Assembly (NCBI GenBank): GCA_019750135.1
Contig: JAIEOV010000010.1
Span: 62,001-126,000 of the forward strand
Direction: 5' to 3'
Length of the DNA stretch: 64,000 nt
DNA from: Reyranella sp.
GTDB lineage: Bacteria > Pseudomonadota > Alphaproteobacteria > Reyranellales > Reyranellaceae
Part shown: piece by piece, positions 17,261-26,141 of the stretch
Layout: each line of letters starts with the position of its first letter
Numbering within the stretch: the first letter of the stretch is position 1
Translations under genes and position numbers: made by a program
Notes under the pieces: model-generated
Seen by the model: the letters and a program-made list of their open reading frames with translations, nothing else
Told to the model about the DNA's origin: nothing
The model's database searches: none

Positions 17261-17480
17261 ATGCGATACGACGTCCAGCACATGATCGAGGCGGCGGAAG
17301 CCGTGCGGAGTTTCATCGCCGATCGTCAGCGTATTGACCTCGACAGCGACAAGATGCTGCTGTTCGCGTTGGTCCGAGCAGTCGGTACAAGCCTATTTCG
17401 ATATCGACCGCACGATCCTATGGAAGACGGCGGAGGAGGAGATCCCTCCGCTGCTCGCTGTTCTGCGAGCTGGCTTGAAG
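17261..17480 (+). pseudogene. Remnant of a HEPN (DUF86-type) toxin gene with internal deletion and frameshift
   Basis: The ATG at 17261 begins a good DUF86/HEPN N-terminus (MRYDVQHMIEAAEAVRSF, then IDLDSDKMLLFALVRA). After about 17375 the family sequence continues in another frame as QAYFDIDRTILWKT and EEEIPPLLAVL. About 40 residues, including the R-x4-6-H ribonuclease motif, are missing at the junction. The piece therefore lacks the catalytic core. It pairs with the truncated nucleotidyltransferase just upstream. Confidence 0.75.
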
Positions 17481-17489
17481 GTATGGGGG

Positions 17490-19070
17490 CTAACTAAAGG
17501 CCAATCGGCGCGAACGGCGCTGCGAGCGCGACAGCATGGCCGCCGGGAACAGCGCCAGCAAGGCCACGACACCGACGACGATGAAGGTGTCTGAGAAGGC
17601 CATCATCTGGGCGTTGGTGTTGAGGATCGTGCCGAGATATTCGAGCGCCGCTCCCTTCTGCTGCTGGAACGGCAGGCCGGAGCGCTGGTAGAGCTGGTAA
17701 AGCTGGTGCAGCAGGCGCTCGGTCGTGTTGTTGTCGTAACCCTGGGTCGCCGTCAGCGCATCGGCGTGGAAGCGCGTGCGCACCTCGAAGAAGGCCACCA
17801 TCAGGTTGATGCCGAAGGCGCCGCCGAGCTGGCGCATGAAGTTGGCGACGCCCGAGCCCTGGCGCACCTTGTCGGCGGGCAGGGCCTTCAGCGAGGAGGC
17901 GTTGAGGCTGGGATTGATCAGGCCGAGCCCCAGCCGCGAGACCATGATCATCGCCACCAGGGTCCAGAAGGTCGTGTCGACGTCGGCCACGGTCATCCAG
18001 GCGAAGCCCGCCGCGAACAGCAGCAGGCCGATGATGATCATGACCGAGGCCGGCATGGCGTCGGAGAGCCGCCCGGCGACCGGGAAGATGAAGGCCAGCA
18101 TGATGCCGGCCGGCATCATCATCAGCCCGGCGAGCAACGGCGTGAAGCCGATGATGGTCTGCACGAACACCGGGATGACGTAGGTCGAGCCCATCATGCC
18201 GGCGCCGAAGATGAAGGCGATCATGGCGGCGGCAGAGAACTCGATGTTGGTGAAGATGCGCACGTCCAAGAGCGCGCGGGGCGTGTGCAGCTCCCACAGG
18301 ATGAAGCCGATGCCGGCCAGCGCGCCCACGGCAAGGCGCAGCACGATGACGTCGGAGCTCCAGCCCTCGCGCTGGCCGTCGGCGATGCCGGTCATCAGGC
18401 CGAACAGGCTGACGCAGAGCAGGGCGAAGCCCAGCCAGTCGAACGGCGGGATCTCGCGCGGGATGCGCCGCGTCGGCATGAACAACAGGCCCATGCCGGC
18501 AGCGATGACGCAGAACGGCAGCGAGATGAAGAAGACGTAGCGCCACGAGAAGTACTCGATCATCAGCCCGCCCAGGGTCGGGCCGATGGCGGGCGCGAAC
18601 ACGACGCCCAGCCCGAACACGCCCATCGCCATGCCGCGGCGGTCGGGCGGGAAAACGGTGAAGATGGTGGCCATCACCAGCGGCTGGGAGACGCCGGCGC
18701 TGAAGCCCTGCAGGACGCGGGCGAAGATCAGCCAGTGCTCGGTCGGCGCCGTGCCGCCCAGGAGGGCGCCCAGCGAGAAGAAGAGCAGGGCGCCGACGAA
18801 GATGCGCCGCTCGCCGAAGATGCCGGTCAGCCAGGCATTGATCAGCATGCCCGCGGTCATGGTCGCCATGTACGCCGACGACATCCATTGCGCCTGGTCC
18901 TGGCCGATGCCGAAGGCGCCCATGACGTCGGGCACCGCCACGTTCACCGTGGTCATGGCCAGCACCATGGAGACCACGCCCACCATGCCGGTGATGGTGA
19001 CCAGCCAGCGGTAGGAGGGCCCGTAGCGCTCGCGCAGGACCTGCGCGGTCTGGACGACGTTATCGGTCAT
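17490..19070 (-). CDS. DHA2-family (EmrB/QacA-like) MFS drug efflux transporter
   Basis: A 526-residue inner-membrane protein with about 14 hydrophobic segments. It has the MFS motifs of this family: GIFGERRIFVGALLFF after helix 2, FARVLQGFSAGVSQPLV and GWRYVFFI-like SWRYVFFISLPFC. Members use the proton gradient to expel drugs, working with an HlyD-type adaptor, which is encoded just upstream here. GTG at 19088 opens the frame inside a hairpin repeat; the ATG at 19070 is a better start. The frame's stop is next to the HEPN remnant on the other strand. Confidence 0.93.
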   Translation of the reverse strand: MTDNVVQTAQVLRERYGPSYRWLVTITGMVGVVSMVLAMTTVNVAVPDVMGAFGIGQDQAQWMSSAYMATMTAGMLINAWLTGIFGERRIFVGALLFFSLGALLGGTAPTEHWLIFARVLQGFSAGVSQPLVMATIFTVFPPDRRGMAMGVFGLGVVFAPAIGPTLGGLMIEYFSWRYVFFISLPFCVIAAGMGLLFMPTRRIPREIPPFDWLGFALLCVSLFGLMTGIADGQREGWSSDVIVLRLAVGALAGIGFILWELHTPRALLDVRIFTNIEFSAAAMIAFIFGAGMMGSTYVIPVFVQTIIGFTPLLAGLMMMPAGIMLAFIFPVAGRLSDAMPASVMIIIGLLLFAAGFAWMTVADVDTTFWTLVAMIMVSRLGLGLINPSLNASSLKALPADKVRQGSGVANFMRQLGGAFGINLMVAFFEVRTRFHADALTATQGYDNNTTERLLHQLYQLYQRSGLPFQQQKGAALEYLGTILNTNAQMMAFSDTFIVVGVVALLALFPAAMLSRSQRRSRRLAFS

Positions 19071-19072
19071 GT

Positions 19073-19151
19073 GCTGGGGGCGCGCCACTCCAGTGGCGCG
19101 TCTTTGTCGATGCAGCTCATGATCGCGCCACTGGAGTGGCGCGCCCCCAGC
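19073..19151. repeat. Long inverted repeat (hairpin element A) between emrA-like and emrB-like genes
   Basis: Two 28-base arms (19073-19100 and 19124-19151) are perfect reverse complements, with a 23-base loop containing CTCATGAT. Each arm itself holds a small palindrome, CGCGCCACT-CC-AGTGGCGCG. The element lies wholly in the gap between the two efflux genes and may form a stable RNA or cruciform that alters their relative expression. A second element of the same layout but different arm sequence is at 28438-28502. Confidence 0.9.
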
Positions 19152-19157
19152 AATGAT

Positions 19158-20372
19158 CTAACGCACGTCAATTTCGACTTCGACCATCATGCCCGGCGTC
19201 AGCGGCTTGGGCATCTCGACCATGTCGATCTTCACGGGCACGCGCTGGGTGATCTTGGTGAAGTTGCCGGACGGGTTGGGCGTCGGCAGCAGGGCGAAGC
19301 GCGCCGTCGTGGCGCTGCCGATGCGCGCGACCTTGCCGACGAAATGGTCGTTGGGATAGGCGTCGACCGACACGACCACCATCTGGCCGAGCTTGAGACG
19401 GCCGACCTGCGTCTCCTTGATGTTGGCCTCGACCCAGACCTCGTCGGGATTGTGCAGCAGCAGGATGCGCTGGCCCGACTGCACGTATTCGCCCTGCAGG
19501 GTGAAGGTGCGGTCGATGACGGCGGGGATCGGGCTCTTGATGGTGCGGTCCTCGACGTCGACGTTCTGCTGGTGCATCTGCGCCGCGAGATTGGCGACCT
19601 GGTGATCCAGCGCGGCGATCTGTGCGTCGATCACACCGAGCTTCTCCTGCTCGACCTTGGCTTCCTCGAGGCTGTTCAGCGCCTGCTCGAGCTCGGCGCG
19701 CGACTGCTGGAGCTGGCTGTCGAGCTTCTCGACAGCCGCCTGGGCGACCTGCAGCGCGCGTTCGTTGGAGACACGGCGCTCGAACAGCGACCACTGACGC
19801 TCGAGCTCGGTCTTGGCGAAGTCGAGATCGGACTTGGTCGCCGCCACCGCCCGGTCGCGCGCCTGCACGATCGACGAGCGCGTCCTGGCGAGCGCTTCAG
19901 CCTGATTGAGGGCCAGCTTGCGCTCGGCCCGGAGCCGCGTGCGCTCGGCCCGCACGCCTTCGATCTGGGCCTTCAGCGAATCGCTGCGCAGCCTGGCGGC
20001 GCGGTCGTCGATCCTGGCCACGACCTGGCCGGCCTCGACCCGCATGCCCTCGCGCACCGGCATCTCGACGACCCAGCCGTCGGCGCGGCTGGAGATGGTG
20101 ACGATGTCGGCGGTGACGCGCGCGTCGTACTCGTAGATGTGGGTGAACCGGAGATAGAGCTCGCGGCCGCCATAGGTGAGCGCCGCCAGCACCACGGCGA
20201 GGATGGCCAAGGTCCGCGGGCCGATCGGGAGGCGCCCGCGGCCGACGGTCCAGACCGAACGGCGCGGCGCGACATCGAGGCGCGGCGGGGAGACAGCGGC
20301 GGCCGGGGAAGCCGGTGTCGAAACCGTCCTGGCCACAGTCTGGGCGACAGGTGGTGAAACCGACTGATCCAC
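19158..20372 (-). CDS. HlyD/EmrA family membrane fusion protein
   Basis: A 404-residue periplasmic adaptor. A Pro/Ala-rich cytoplasmic tail is followed by one membrane segment (TLAILAVVLAALTYGG, about 53-68), a biotinyl-lipoyl-like domain (ITSRADGWVVEMPV-type motif, here TISSRADGWVV), a long coiled coil over roughly 130-260, and a second lipoyl half (DRTIKSPIPAVIDRTF). It links the DHA2 pump encoded just downstream to an outer-membrane channel, which is not in this window. The only start in frame is GTG 20372. Confidence 0.92.
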   Translation of the reverse strand: MDQSVSPPVAQTVARTVSTPASPAAAVSPPRLDVAPRRSVWTVGRGRLPIGPRTLAILAVVLAALTYGGRELYLRFTHIYEYDARVTADIVTISSRADGWVVEMPVREGMRVEAGQVVARIDDRAARLRSDSLKAQIEGVRAERTRLRAERKLALNQAEALARTRSSIVQARDRAVAATKSDLDFAKTELERQWSLFERRVSNERALQVAQAAVEKLDSQLQQSRAELEQALNSLEEAKVEQEKLGVIDAQIAALDHQVANLAAQMHQQNVDVEDRTIKSPIPAVIDRTFTLQGEYVQSGQRILLLHNPDEVWVEANIKETQVGRLKLGQMVVVSVDAYPNDHFVGKVARIGSATTARFALLPTPNPSGNFTKITQRVPVKIDMVEMPKPLTPGMMVEVEIDVR

Positions 20373-20600
20373 GAGAAGGTTACCGGGCGTCCGGCCGACA
20401 GCTTGTCATTTAAAAAGAATATGCCTGAAACATTCGTCCGACCATCGGTTCGACCGGCTTGCTGCACCGCATCCAGCGCATGCCGGCCCTCGCAATGTGT
20501 GTGCCGGCACCCCTTGCCAAGCCATGCGATGCGGGAGACCGTTGGAAACACGCTGATTCCACCGCTCGCACAGCAAAAACAATACGGGAACGCACGAAAG

Positions 20601-22262
20601 ATGCCTGACGCCTCGCATGGTCCCGCTCCCCATTCCTCCGATGAGGGCCAGTTGGATGTCGCCATCGTCGGCGGCGGCCTGGCCGGCCTCTACGCCATCC
20701 ATCGCCTGCGCGGCATGGGCCTGAAAGTCCGCGCCTATGAGCAGGGCTCGGGGGTCGGCGGCACGTGGTTCTGGAACCGCTATCCCGGCGCGCGCTGCGA
20801 CGTCGAGAGCCTCGAATACTCCTACAGCTTCTCCAACGAGCTGCAGCAGGAGTGGAAGTGGCCCGAGCGCTACGGCACGCAGCCCGAGATCCTGAGGTAC
20901 ATCAACCACGTCGCCGACCGTTTCGACCTGCGCCGCGACGTGCAGCTCAATACGCGCATCGTGTCGGCCGTGTTCGACGACAAGGCCGGCGACTGGACGC
21001 TCAAGACCAAGGACGGCGAGGAGATCCGCGCGCGCTACTGCGTGATGGCCGCCGGCAACCTGTCGACGCCGCGCGTGCCCGACTTCAAGGGCCTCTCGAC
21101 CTTCAAGGGCAAGTGGTACCACTCCGGCCTGTGGCCGCATGAAGGTGTCGATTTCAGCGGGCTGCGCGTCGGCGTGATCGGCACGGGCTCGTCGGGCGTG
21201 CAGATGATTCCGATCATCGCCCAGCAGGCCAAGCACCTGACGGTGTTCCAGCGCACCGCCAACTTCAGCCTGCCGGCGCGCAACGGGCCGATGGAGCCCG
21301 AGCGTGAGCGCCAGCACAAGGCGGAGTATCCCGAGCGCCGCGCCGCGGCCGCCGACACGCCGTTCGCGATCGCCGGCCACGCCAAGCCGACCAAGTCGGC
21401 GCTCGACGTTCCCGACGATGAGCGCAACCGGTCCTACGAAGCGAAGTGGCAGGAGGGCGGCAGCATCAGCTACCTTTATGCCTACACCGACCTGTTGGTG
21501 AACAAGCAGTCGAACGACACCGCCTCGGAATTCGTGCGCAACAAGATCCGCTCGATGGTGAAGGACAAGCGCACCGGCGAGCTTCTGGCGCCGAAGGACC
21601 ATCCGATCGGCACCAAGCGGCTCTGCCTCGATACCAACTATTACGAGACCTACAATCGGCCCAACGTCAGCCTGGTCGACGTGCGCTCCGATCCCATCGC
21701 CGAGATCACCGAGACCGGCCTGCGCACCAACGGCGGCCAGACCTTCGAGCTCGACGCCCTCGTGTTCGCGACGGGCTTCGACGCCATGACGGGCGCCCTG
21801 CGCGAGATCGACGTGCACACGACCGAAGGCGCCGTGCTGCGCGACCATTGGGAAGGCGGCCCCCTCACCTATCTCGGTCTGATGATGTCGGGCTTCCCCA
21901 ACATGTTCGTCGTCACCGGCCCCGGCAGCCCGGGCGTGAAGACGCAGATGATCGCGTCCATCGAGCAGCATGTCGACTGGATCGCCGACTGCATCGGCCA
22001 CATGCGCAGTCGAGGCTTCGATCGCATCGAGGCCTCGCCGCAGGCCGAGATGGACTGGGTCCATCACGTCAACCAGGTGGCCGACTCGACGCTCTATCCG
22101 CTGGCCAACAGCTGGTACATGGGCGCCAACATCCCCGGCAAGCCGCGCGTGTTCATGCCCTATGTCGGCGGCTTCGACCGCTACAAGCGGCATTGCGACG
22201 CCGTTGCGGCCAAGGGCTACGAGGGGTTCAAGCTCAGCAAGCACAAGGCCGGCGTTGCCTGA
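20601..22262 (+). CDS. Flavin-containing Baeyer-Villiger-type monooxygenase
   Basis: A 553-residue NADPH- and FAD-dependent monooxygenase. The FAD loop GGGLAG is at residues 24-29, the Baeyer-Villiger fingerprint FKGKWYHSGLWP at 168-179, and the NADP loop GTGSSG at 194-199; VFATGFDAMTG is the usual ATG motif near residue 390. Such enzymes turn ketones into esters or lactones. The frame opens at 20403, but residues before the ATG at 20601 are not family-like and the first 200 bases look non-coding. It is transcribed towards a LuxR-type regulator and divergent from the EmrA-like gene. Confidence 0.92.
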   Translation: MPDASHGPAPHSSDEGQLDVAIVGGGLAGLYAIHRLRGMGLKVRAYEQGSGVGGTWFWNRYPGARCDVESLEYSYSFSNELQQEWKWPERYGTQPEILRYINHVADRFDLRRDVQLNTRIVSAVFDDKAGDWTLKTKDGEEIRARYCVMAAGNLSTPRVPDFKGLSTFKGKWYHSGLWPHEGVDFSGLRVGVIGTGSSGVQMIPIIAQQAKHLTVFQRTANFSLPARNGPMEPERERQHKAEYPERRAAAADTPFAIAGHAKPTKSALDVPDDERNRSYEAKWQEGGSISYLYAYTDLLVNKQSNDTASEFVRNKIRSMVKDKRTGELLAPKDHPIGTKRLCLDTNYYETYNRPNVSLVDVRSDPIAEITETGLRTNGGQTFELDALVFATGFDAMTGALREIDVHTTEGAVLRDHWEGGPLTYLGLMMSGFPNMFVVTGPGSPGVKTQMIASIEQHVDWIADCIGHMRSRGFDRIEASPQAEMDWVHHVNQVADSTLYPLANSWYMGANIPGKPRVFMPYVGGFDRYKRHCDAVAAKGYEGFKLSKHKAGVA

Positions 22263-22299
22263 TTTTGAGCCAACCGACGGGAAAGGTTCGAAACTGGAA

Positions 22300-22316
22300 T
22301 TGGCACGAATAGTGCG
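22300..22316 (+). promoter_or_regulatory. Candidate sigma-54 (-24/-12) promoter
   Basis: TTGGCACG-AATA-GTGCG matches the sigma-54 consensus (TTGGCACG-N4-TTGCA) except for one base of the -12 core, and GG and GC are separated by exactly ten bases. It stands 170 bases before the LuxR-type gene. No enhancer-binding activator gene is visible nearby, so it remains a candidate. Confidence 0.35.
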
Positions 22317-22486
22317 AATGAGATGATATGGGGCGATTCGGGAAATAGATTCGCAACCACATACAAGTGTGTTTTATTCGGTTCTGCGCGTTTGGGTACC
22401 AACGGTCCTTAGGGGGAGAGCCGTAGCCGTGTACACGCAGCCCGGTCGTCGATCGCCGGCCAGCATTCGAGACGTTGGCGAATGGG

Positions 22487-23572
22487 ATGATTGATCGCGA
22501 AGCATTGATCCAAGACATCTACGAAGCAGCGGTGCTGCCTGAGCAGTGGCCGAAAGTCCTGGAGCAACTCGGTGGTACTGTCGGCACAGCGCACGCTGTA
22601 ATGCTCACGCGGCGCAGCGACGCCTGGATCGGCTGGACGGCATCGAAGCCGTTCCAACCGGTCGTCAGTGCCTACATGAATAGCGACATACCCCTCACGT
22701 CCCAGATCACGCCGCGCCTCCTGGCGGCCGATCACGCCGGGTTCCTGCGCCAGACGGATGTACTCACCCACGAAGAATGGGAAGTCGATCCGTTTCGCCG
22801 TGACCTGTCTCGGCACCATGGCCTCAATCACGCTGCGGCAACGGCGATCCAGGTACCGTCGGCCGACTTTCTGGTGGTTCACGTCCAGCGCCCCGAGGGC
22901 CAGCCGGGCCTGAGCGACCGCGAACTCGCCACGCTCGATTCCTTCCGGCCACACATCGCGCGAGCGGGCCTGTTGGCGGCGCGCTGGCGCCTGCAGCGTC
23001 TGAATGCGGCAACCGAGGCGCTTGCTCTCGTGGGATTGCCTGCCGCCGTTCTTGACCGAAACGGCAAGGTGCTGGCGGCCAATCGCCTCATCGAGGCGGT
23101 GACACATGTACGCTGGCTGCCGCGCGACCGTCTCGGGCTCGTCGACAAGCATGCCCAGAGTCTCCTGCAGGATGCACTCTCCGGTCTTTTCGAGCCGTCG
23201 AAGGAGGCCGTGCAATCCTTCGCCTCGCGCGTCAGCGTATCGGACGCTGCGGTCATTCATGTCGTGCCGACCTCGGGACAGTCACGTGAGCTCTTCGACG
23301 GCGGCCTCGCCGTGCTGGTCATCACGCCGGTGACCGCACCCGAGGCGCCCGACGTTCAGGTGATTCGTGCGCTATTCGATCTGTCGCCCGCGGAGGCGCG
23401 TGTGGCGCGCAGCCTCACGCGCGGCCAGACGATCGAACAGATCGCCGACAACTCGGGCGTCACCCGCAACACGGTCCGTTCGCAGGTCAAGGCCGTGCTG
23501 GCCAAGACCGGCACAACGCGGCAGGGCGAAGTCGCCGCGCTGCTGGCCGGCTTGCCGAAGCTACGCTCATGA
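22487..23572 (+). CDS. LuxR-type helix-turn-helix transcriptional regulator
   Basis: A 361-residue regulator with a C-terminal LuxR/GerE helix-turn-helix (about residues 300-350: LSPAEARVARSLTRGQTIEQIADNSG, then TRNTVRSQVKAVLAKTG). The first 280 residues hold PAS-like sensing regions (AVLDRNGKVLAANR). The opening MIDREALIQDIYEAAVLPEQW is typical of this group in alphaproteobacteria, so the ATG at 22487 is preferred over TTG 22475. It follows the monooxygenase gene by about 225 bases in the same direction and may regulate it. The signal is unknown. Confidence 0.88.
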   Translation: MIDREALIQDIYEAAVLPEQWPKVLEQLGGTVGTAHAVMLTRRSDAWIGWTASKPFQPVVSAYMNSDIPLTSQITPRLLAADHAGFLRQTDVLTHEEWEVDPFRRDLSRHHGLNHAAATAIQVPSADFLVVHVQRPEGQPGLSDRELATLDSFRPHIARAGLLAARWRLQRLNAATEALALVGLPAAVLDRNGKVLAANRLIEAVTHVRWLPRDRLGLVDKHAQSLLQDALSGLFEPSKEAVQSFASRVSVSDAAVIHVVPTSGQSRELFDGGLAVLVITPVTAPEAPDVQVIRALFDLSPAEARVARSLTRGQTIEQIADNSGVTRNTVRSQVKAVLAKTGTTRQGEVAALLAGLPKLRS

Positions 23573-23673
23573 GGGCTGGCAGCGGGGCGCAGCGATTGCG
23601 CACTCGCTGTCGAAGTCGTCAGGTTCGCCGGCTGATTTGACTCCGGAGAGGGCGCGCCGGCACAGTGCCGCGC

Positions 23674-24972
23674 ATGTCCCTTTGCCTTCTCCTCGCCGGC
23701 GATTCGATCCTGCAACGCCGGTTGAACAGCCGCGACGACGCCGAGCTGAAGCCACTGTTCGACAAGGTGCGCGCGGCCGATGTCGCCTTCACCAATCTGG
23801 AAGTGCTGGCCAACGACTATCGCGGCGATCCCGCGCTGGAGAGCGGCGGCTCGCATTTCGGCGCGCCCGCCTGGGTGCTGGACGAGCTGGCCGCCGGCGG
23901 CTTCGACCTGTTCGCCGCCGCCACCAACCATGCGCTCGACTATTCGATCTCGGGCCTGGTGCACACGATCGAGGCGCTGGAGGCGCGCGGGCTTTCCTTC
24001 GCGGGCATCGGCCGCAATCTCGAGGATGCGCGGCGGCCCTGCTATCACACCTCGCCCGCCGGCACCGTGGCGATGATCTCCTGCTGCTCGACCTTCGCCA
24101 AAGGCAACGAGGCGGGCGCACAGCGGCCCGACCTGCCGGGACGCCCCGGACTCAATCCCCTGCATGTCGACACGGTGCACGAGGTGACCGAGCAGCAGCT
24201 CGCGATGCTGCGCGAGGTCGCCCAGCAGCTCGGCCTCGAGGACGAGCGCCAGCAGAAGATCAAGTCCGGCTTCGCCTTCCCGCTGGCCGACCCGGCGCTG
24301 TTCCCGCTCGGCGACTTCAAGTTCAAGTCGGCCAACCGGGCGCAGGTGCGCACGTCGCCCAACGCGAAGGACGTTGCCGCCATGGTGCGCTGGATCGAGG
24401 AGGCGCGCGGCCTCGCCGACCTCGTGCTGGTGAGCCTGCATGCGCACGAGCAGCTCGGCCCCAAGGAAGTGCCGGCCGAGTTCATCGGCACCTTCGCCCG
24501 CCAGATGATCGACGCCGGCGCCGATCTGGTGGTCGGCCACGGCCCGCACCTGCTGCGCGGGCTGGAGCTCTACAAGGGCAAGCCGATCTTCTACAGCCTG
24601 GGCAACTTCCTCGGGCAGAACGAGCTGGTGCCCAAGATCCCCGCCGACGGCTACGAGCGCTTCCGCGCCGATCCCGAGCTCAAGCCGGGGCAGGTCTATC
24701 AAAAGCGCGTGCAGGGCGACAAGGCGGGCTTCCCGGCCGACCGTCGCTACTGGGAATCGATCGTGCCGACGCTTCGCTACGAAGGCGGGTCACTGCGTTC
24801 CATCGAGCTGACGCCGATCTCGCTCGGCTGGAAGGACGCCCGCCATCGTCGCGGTCGTCCGCGCCTTGCCGAGGCGGCGGAGGGACGCGCCATCCTCGAA
24901 CGCTTCGCCGCGCTCTCGCGGCCGTTCGGCACCGAGCTCGACACCGAGGCGCGGTCGGTCCGGCTGGGCTAG
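23674..24972 (+). CDS. CapA family protein (poly-gamma-glutamate synthesis-like metallophosphoesterase fold)
   Basis: A 432-residue protein with the CapA pattern: LLLAGDSILQRR at the N-terminus, AFTNLEV, AATNHALDY, then LVLVSLHAHEQ, VVGHGPHLLRG and FYSLGNFLG, which supply the Asp, Asn and His metal ligands of a calcineurin-like fold. No signal peptide or membrane segment is seen, so it is probably cytoplasmic and not a capsule protein in the strict sense. GTG 23665 opens the frame; ATG 23674 is the better start. Substrate unknown. Confidence 0.85.
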   Translation: MSLCLLLAGDSILQRRLNSRDDAELKPLFDKVRAADVAFTNLEVLANDYRGDPALESGGSHFGAPAWVLDELAAGGFDLFAAATNHALDYSISGLVHTIEALEARGLSFAGIGRNLEDARRPCYHTSPAGTVAMISCCSTFAKGNEAGAQRPDLPGRPGLNPLHVDTVHEVTEQQLAMLREVAQQLGLEDERQQKIKSGFAFPLADPALFPLGDFKFKSANRAQVRTSPNAKDVAAMVRWIEEARGLADLVLVSLHAHEQLGPKEVPAEFIGTFARQMIDAGADLVVGHGPHLLRGLELYKGKPIFYSLGNFLGQNELVPKIPADGYERFRADPELKPGQVYQKRVQGDKAGFPADRRYWESIVPTLRYEGGSLRSIELTPISLGWKDARHRRGRPRLAEAAEGRAILERFAALSRPFGTELDTEARSVRLG

Positions 24973-24974
24973 GG

Positions 24975-25637
24975 CTATCCGCACTTCTCGGGGCGGACGG
25001 TCTCGACGAGCTTGCCGCCGCGCAGGCTGATGATCTTCGCCGACCGCGTCTTCTGGCCGACAGGATTCTCACAGCTGTCCGCGAAGACCTCGGGAATGGA
25101 CTGGGCGACGCGCGTCGTGCCGTTGGCTTCGAGCTTCACGGCGTCCACAGCCATGATGAGCTGGCCCATGTTGTAGCCGCTGCCCTCGAGCAGCACCTCG
25201 CTGGCGTTATCGCCGTCCATGTCGACCGCGCCGACCAGACGGCCATACTGCCGCTCGGCGGGCAGGACATGGGTGCCGACGACGTCCTTGCCCTTCACGG
25301 CGACGATCACCTGGGGTGCCGCCTTCGGAACGGGTTCGGCGGCAACCGGCCGTTTCTGCGACAACAGGAAGAACTCCACGTCTCCCGCCTTGGCCGACTT
25401 GCCCTTGGCCTGTCCCAGTACGACGAGGTCCTTGCCGAGGGCTTTGACCGAGTCGGACGGTGTCGCCGCCACCGCCGCGGAGACCCTCGCCTTGTCCGCC
25501 GCGCCAACGGCGACTTCGCCGTCTCGGAACGGCCGCTTGGTGTAGTCGAGGACGACGACATCCTGCGCCTGCGCGACGCCGGACGCGGTGAGCACGAGCG
25601 CGAAAGCAACGGTGGCGAAGCCGGTGGTTTTCATCAT
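24975..25637 (-). CDS. Exported protein of unknown function
   Basis: A 220-residue protein with a clear signal peptide (MMKTTGFATVAFALVLTASGVAQAQ, cut after AQA in the first 25 residues). The mature part contains two stretches of beta-rich sequence and VDMDGDNASEVLLEG, reminiscent of an FG-GAP-like Asp-rich turn. Two cysteines in the last 30 residues (SCENP and EKCG) could form a disulfide. I do not recognise the family. It stands 16 bases after a membrane-protein gene in the same direction. Confidence 0.7.
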   Translation of the reverse strand: MMKTTGFATVAFALVLTASGVAQAQDVVVLDYTKRPFRDGEVAVGAADKARVSAAVAATPSDSVKALGKDLVVLGQAKGKSAKAGDVEFFLLSQKRPVAAEPVPKAAPQVIVAVKGKDVVGTHVLPAERQYGRLVGAVDMDGDNASEVLLEGSGYNMGQLIMAVDAVKLEANGTTRVAQSIPEVFADSCENPVGQKTRSAKIISLRGGKLVETVRPEKCG

Positions 25638-25653
25638 CCTGTCTCCTTCGTGG

Positions 25654-26034
25654 TCAGTGCCGTAATTGAGGAAGGTTCGTCGCGATGAGGAACAGCCAGG
25701 CCGCGACCGCGCCGATCCAAAGCACGAAGCTGTAGGTGAGGCGCCGCTGCGTGCGGGCAATCCCCCGCCCCGCCAAGGCATGGTCGATGACCCCGGCCGG
25801 TATGAAACTGAACGACCACACGAGTCCGGCCCCGACGATCAGGGGCCACACCGCGTCAGGACGCCAAGTCGATAGCGGCGGGTAAGCAAACCCGACCACG
25901 GGGTAGGCCGCGTAATAGAGGACGTACCCGAGCAGGCCGAAACTCAAGAAGCTGAGCAGCAGAGCGGCAGCAAAACCCGCCAGGGACCACTTCAGGGACC
26001 AGATGTAGCGTAGTGCCGCCACGCGCCTCCACAA
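25654..26034 (-). CDS. Small membrane protein of unknown function
   Basis: A 126-residue protein with about three to four hydrophobic segments (WSLAGFAAALLLSFLSFGLLG, VWPLIVGAGLVWSFSFIPAGV, FVLWIGAVAAWLFLIATN). No family motif is recognised. The start is uncertain: TTG 26034 or GTG 26022, both near GGAGG. It probably forms an operon with the exported protein downstream. Confidence 0.6.
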   Translation of the reverse strand: MWRRVAALRYIWSLKWSLAGFAAALLLSFLSFGLLGYVLYYAAYPVVGFAYPPLSTWRPDAVWPLIVGAGLVWSFSFIPAGVIDHALAGRGIARTQRRLTYSFVLWIGAVAAWLFLIATNLPQLRH

Positions 26035-26091
26035 CTGCCGAAAACATCATCGGCCGGAAGCACAACGCAGAAGGGCGGAATACGTTTCGTG

Positions 26092-26135
26092 TCAGGCGAC
26101 GATCGCCGCCTCTGTCTCGGGGTCAAGGCTGCAGG
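26092..26135 (-). repeat. Duplicated tail of the ABC-ATPase gene (remnant)
   Basis: The 30 bases from 26092 match the last 30 bases of the ATPase gene (from 27324) at 27 positions, including the stop codon, and both encode ETEAAIVA before TGA. In this copy the frame continues upstream only as a 17-codon piece starting at ATG 26145, overlapping the cupin stop. It looks like the leftover end of a duplicated ATPase gene. Confidence 0.6.
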
Positions 26136-26141
26136 GCGACG

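Noticed and set aside
17706..20357. An 883-codon open frame antisense to the efflux genes
   Set aside because: Composition is His/Asp/Arg-rich shadow coding; the minus strand holds the intact DHA2 and HlyD genes.
20403..20600. 66-codon N-terminal extension of the monooxygenase
   Set aside because: Cys/Pro/Arg-rich and unlike the family; the FAD fold begins shortly after ATG 20601.
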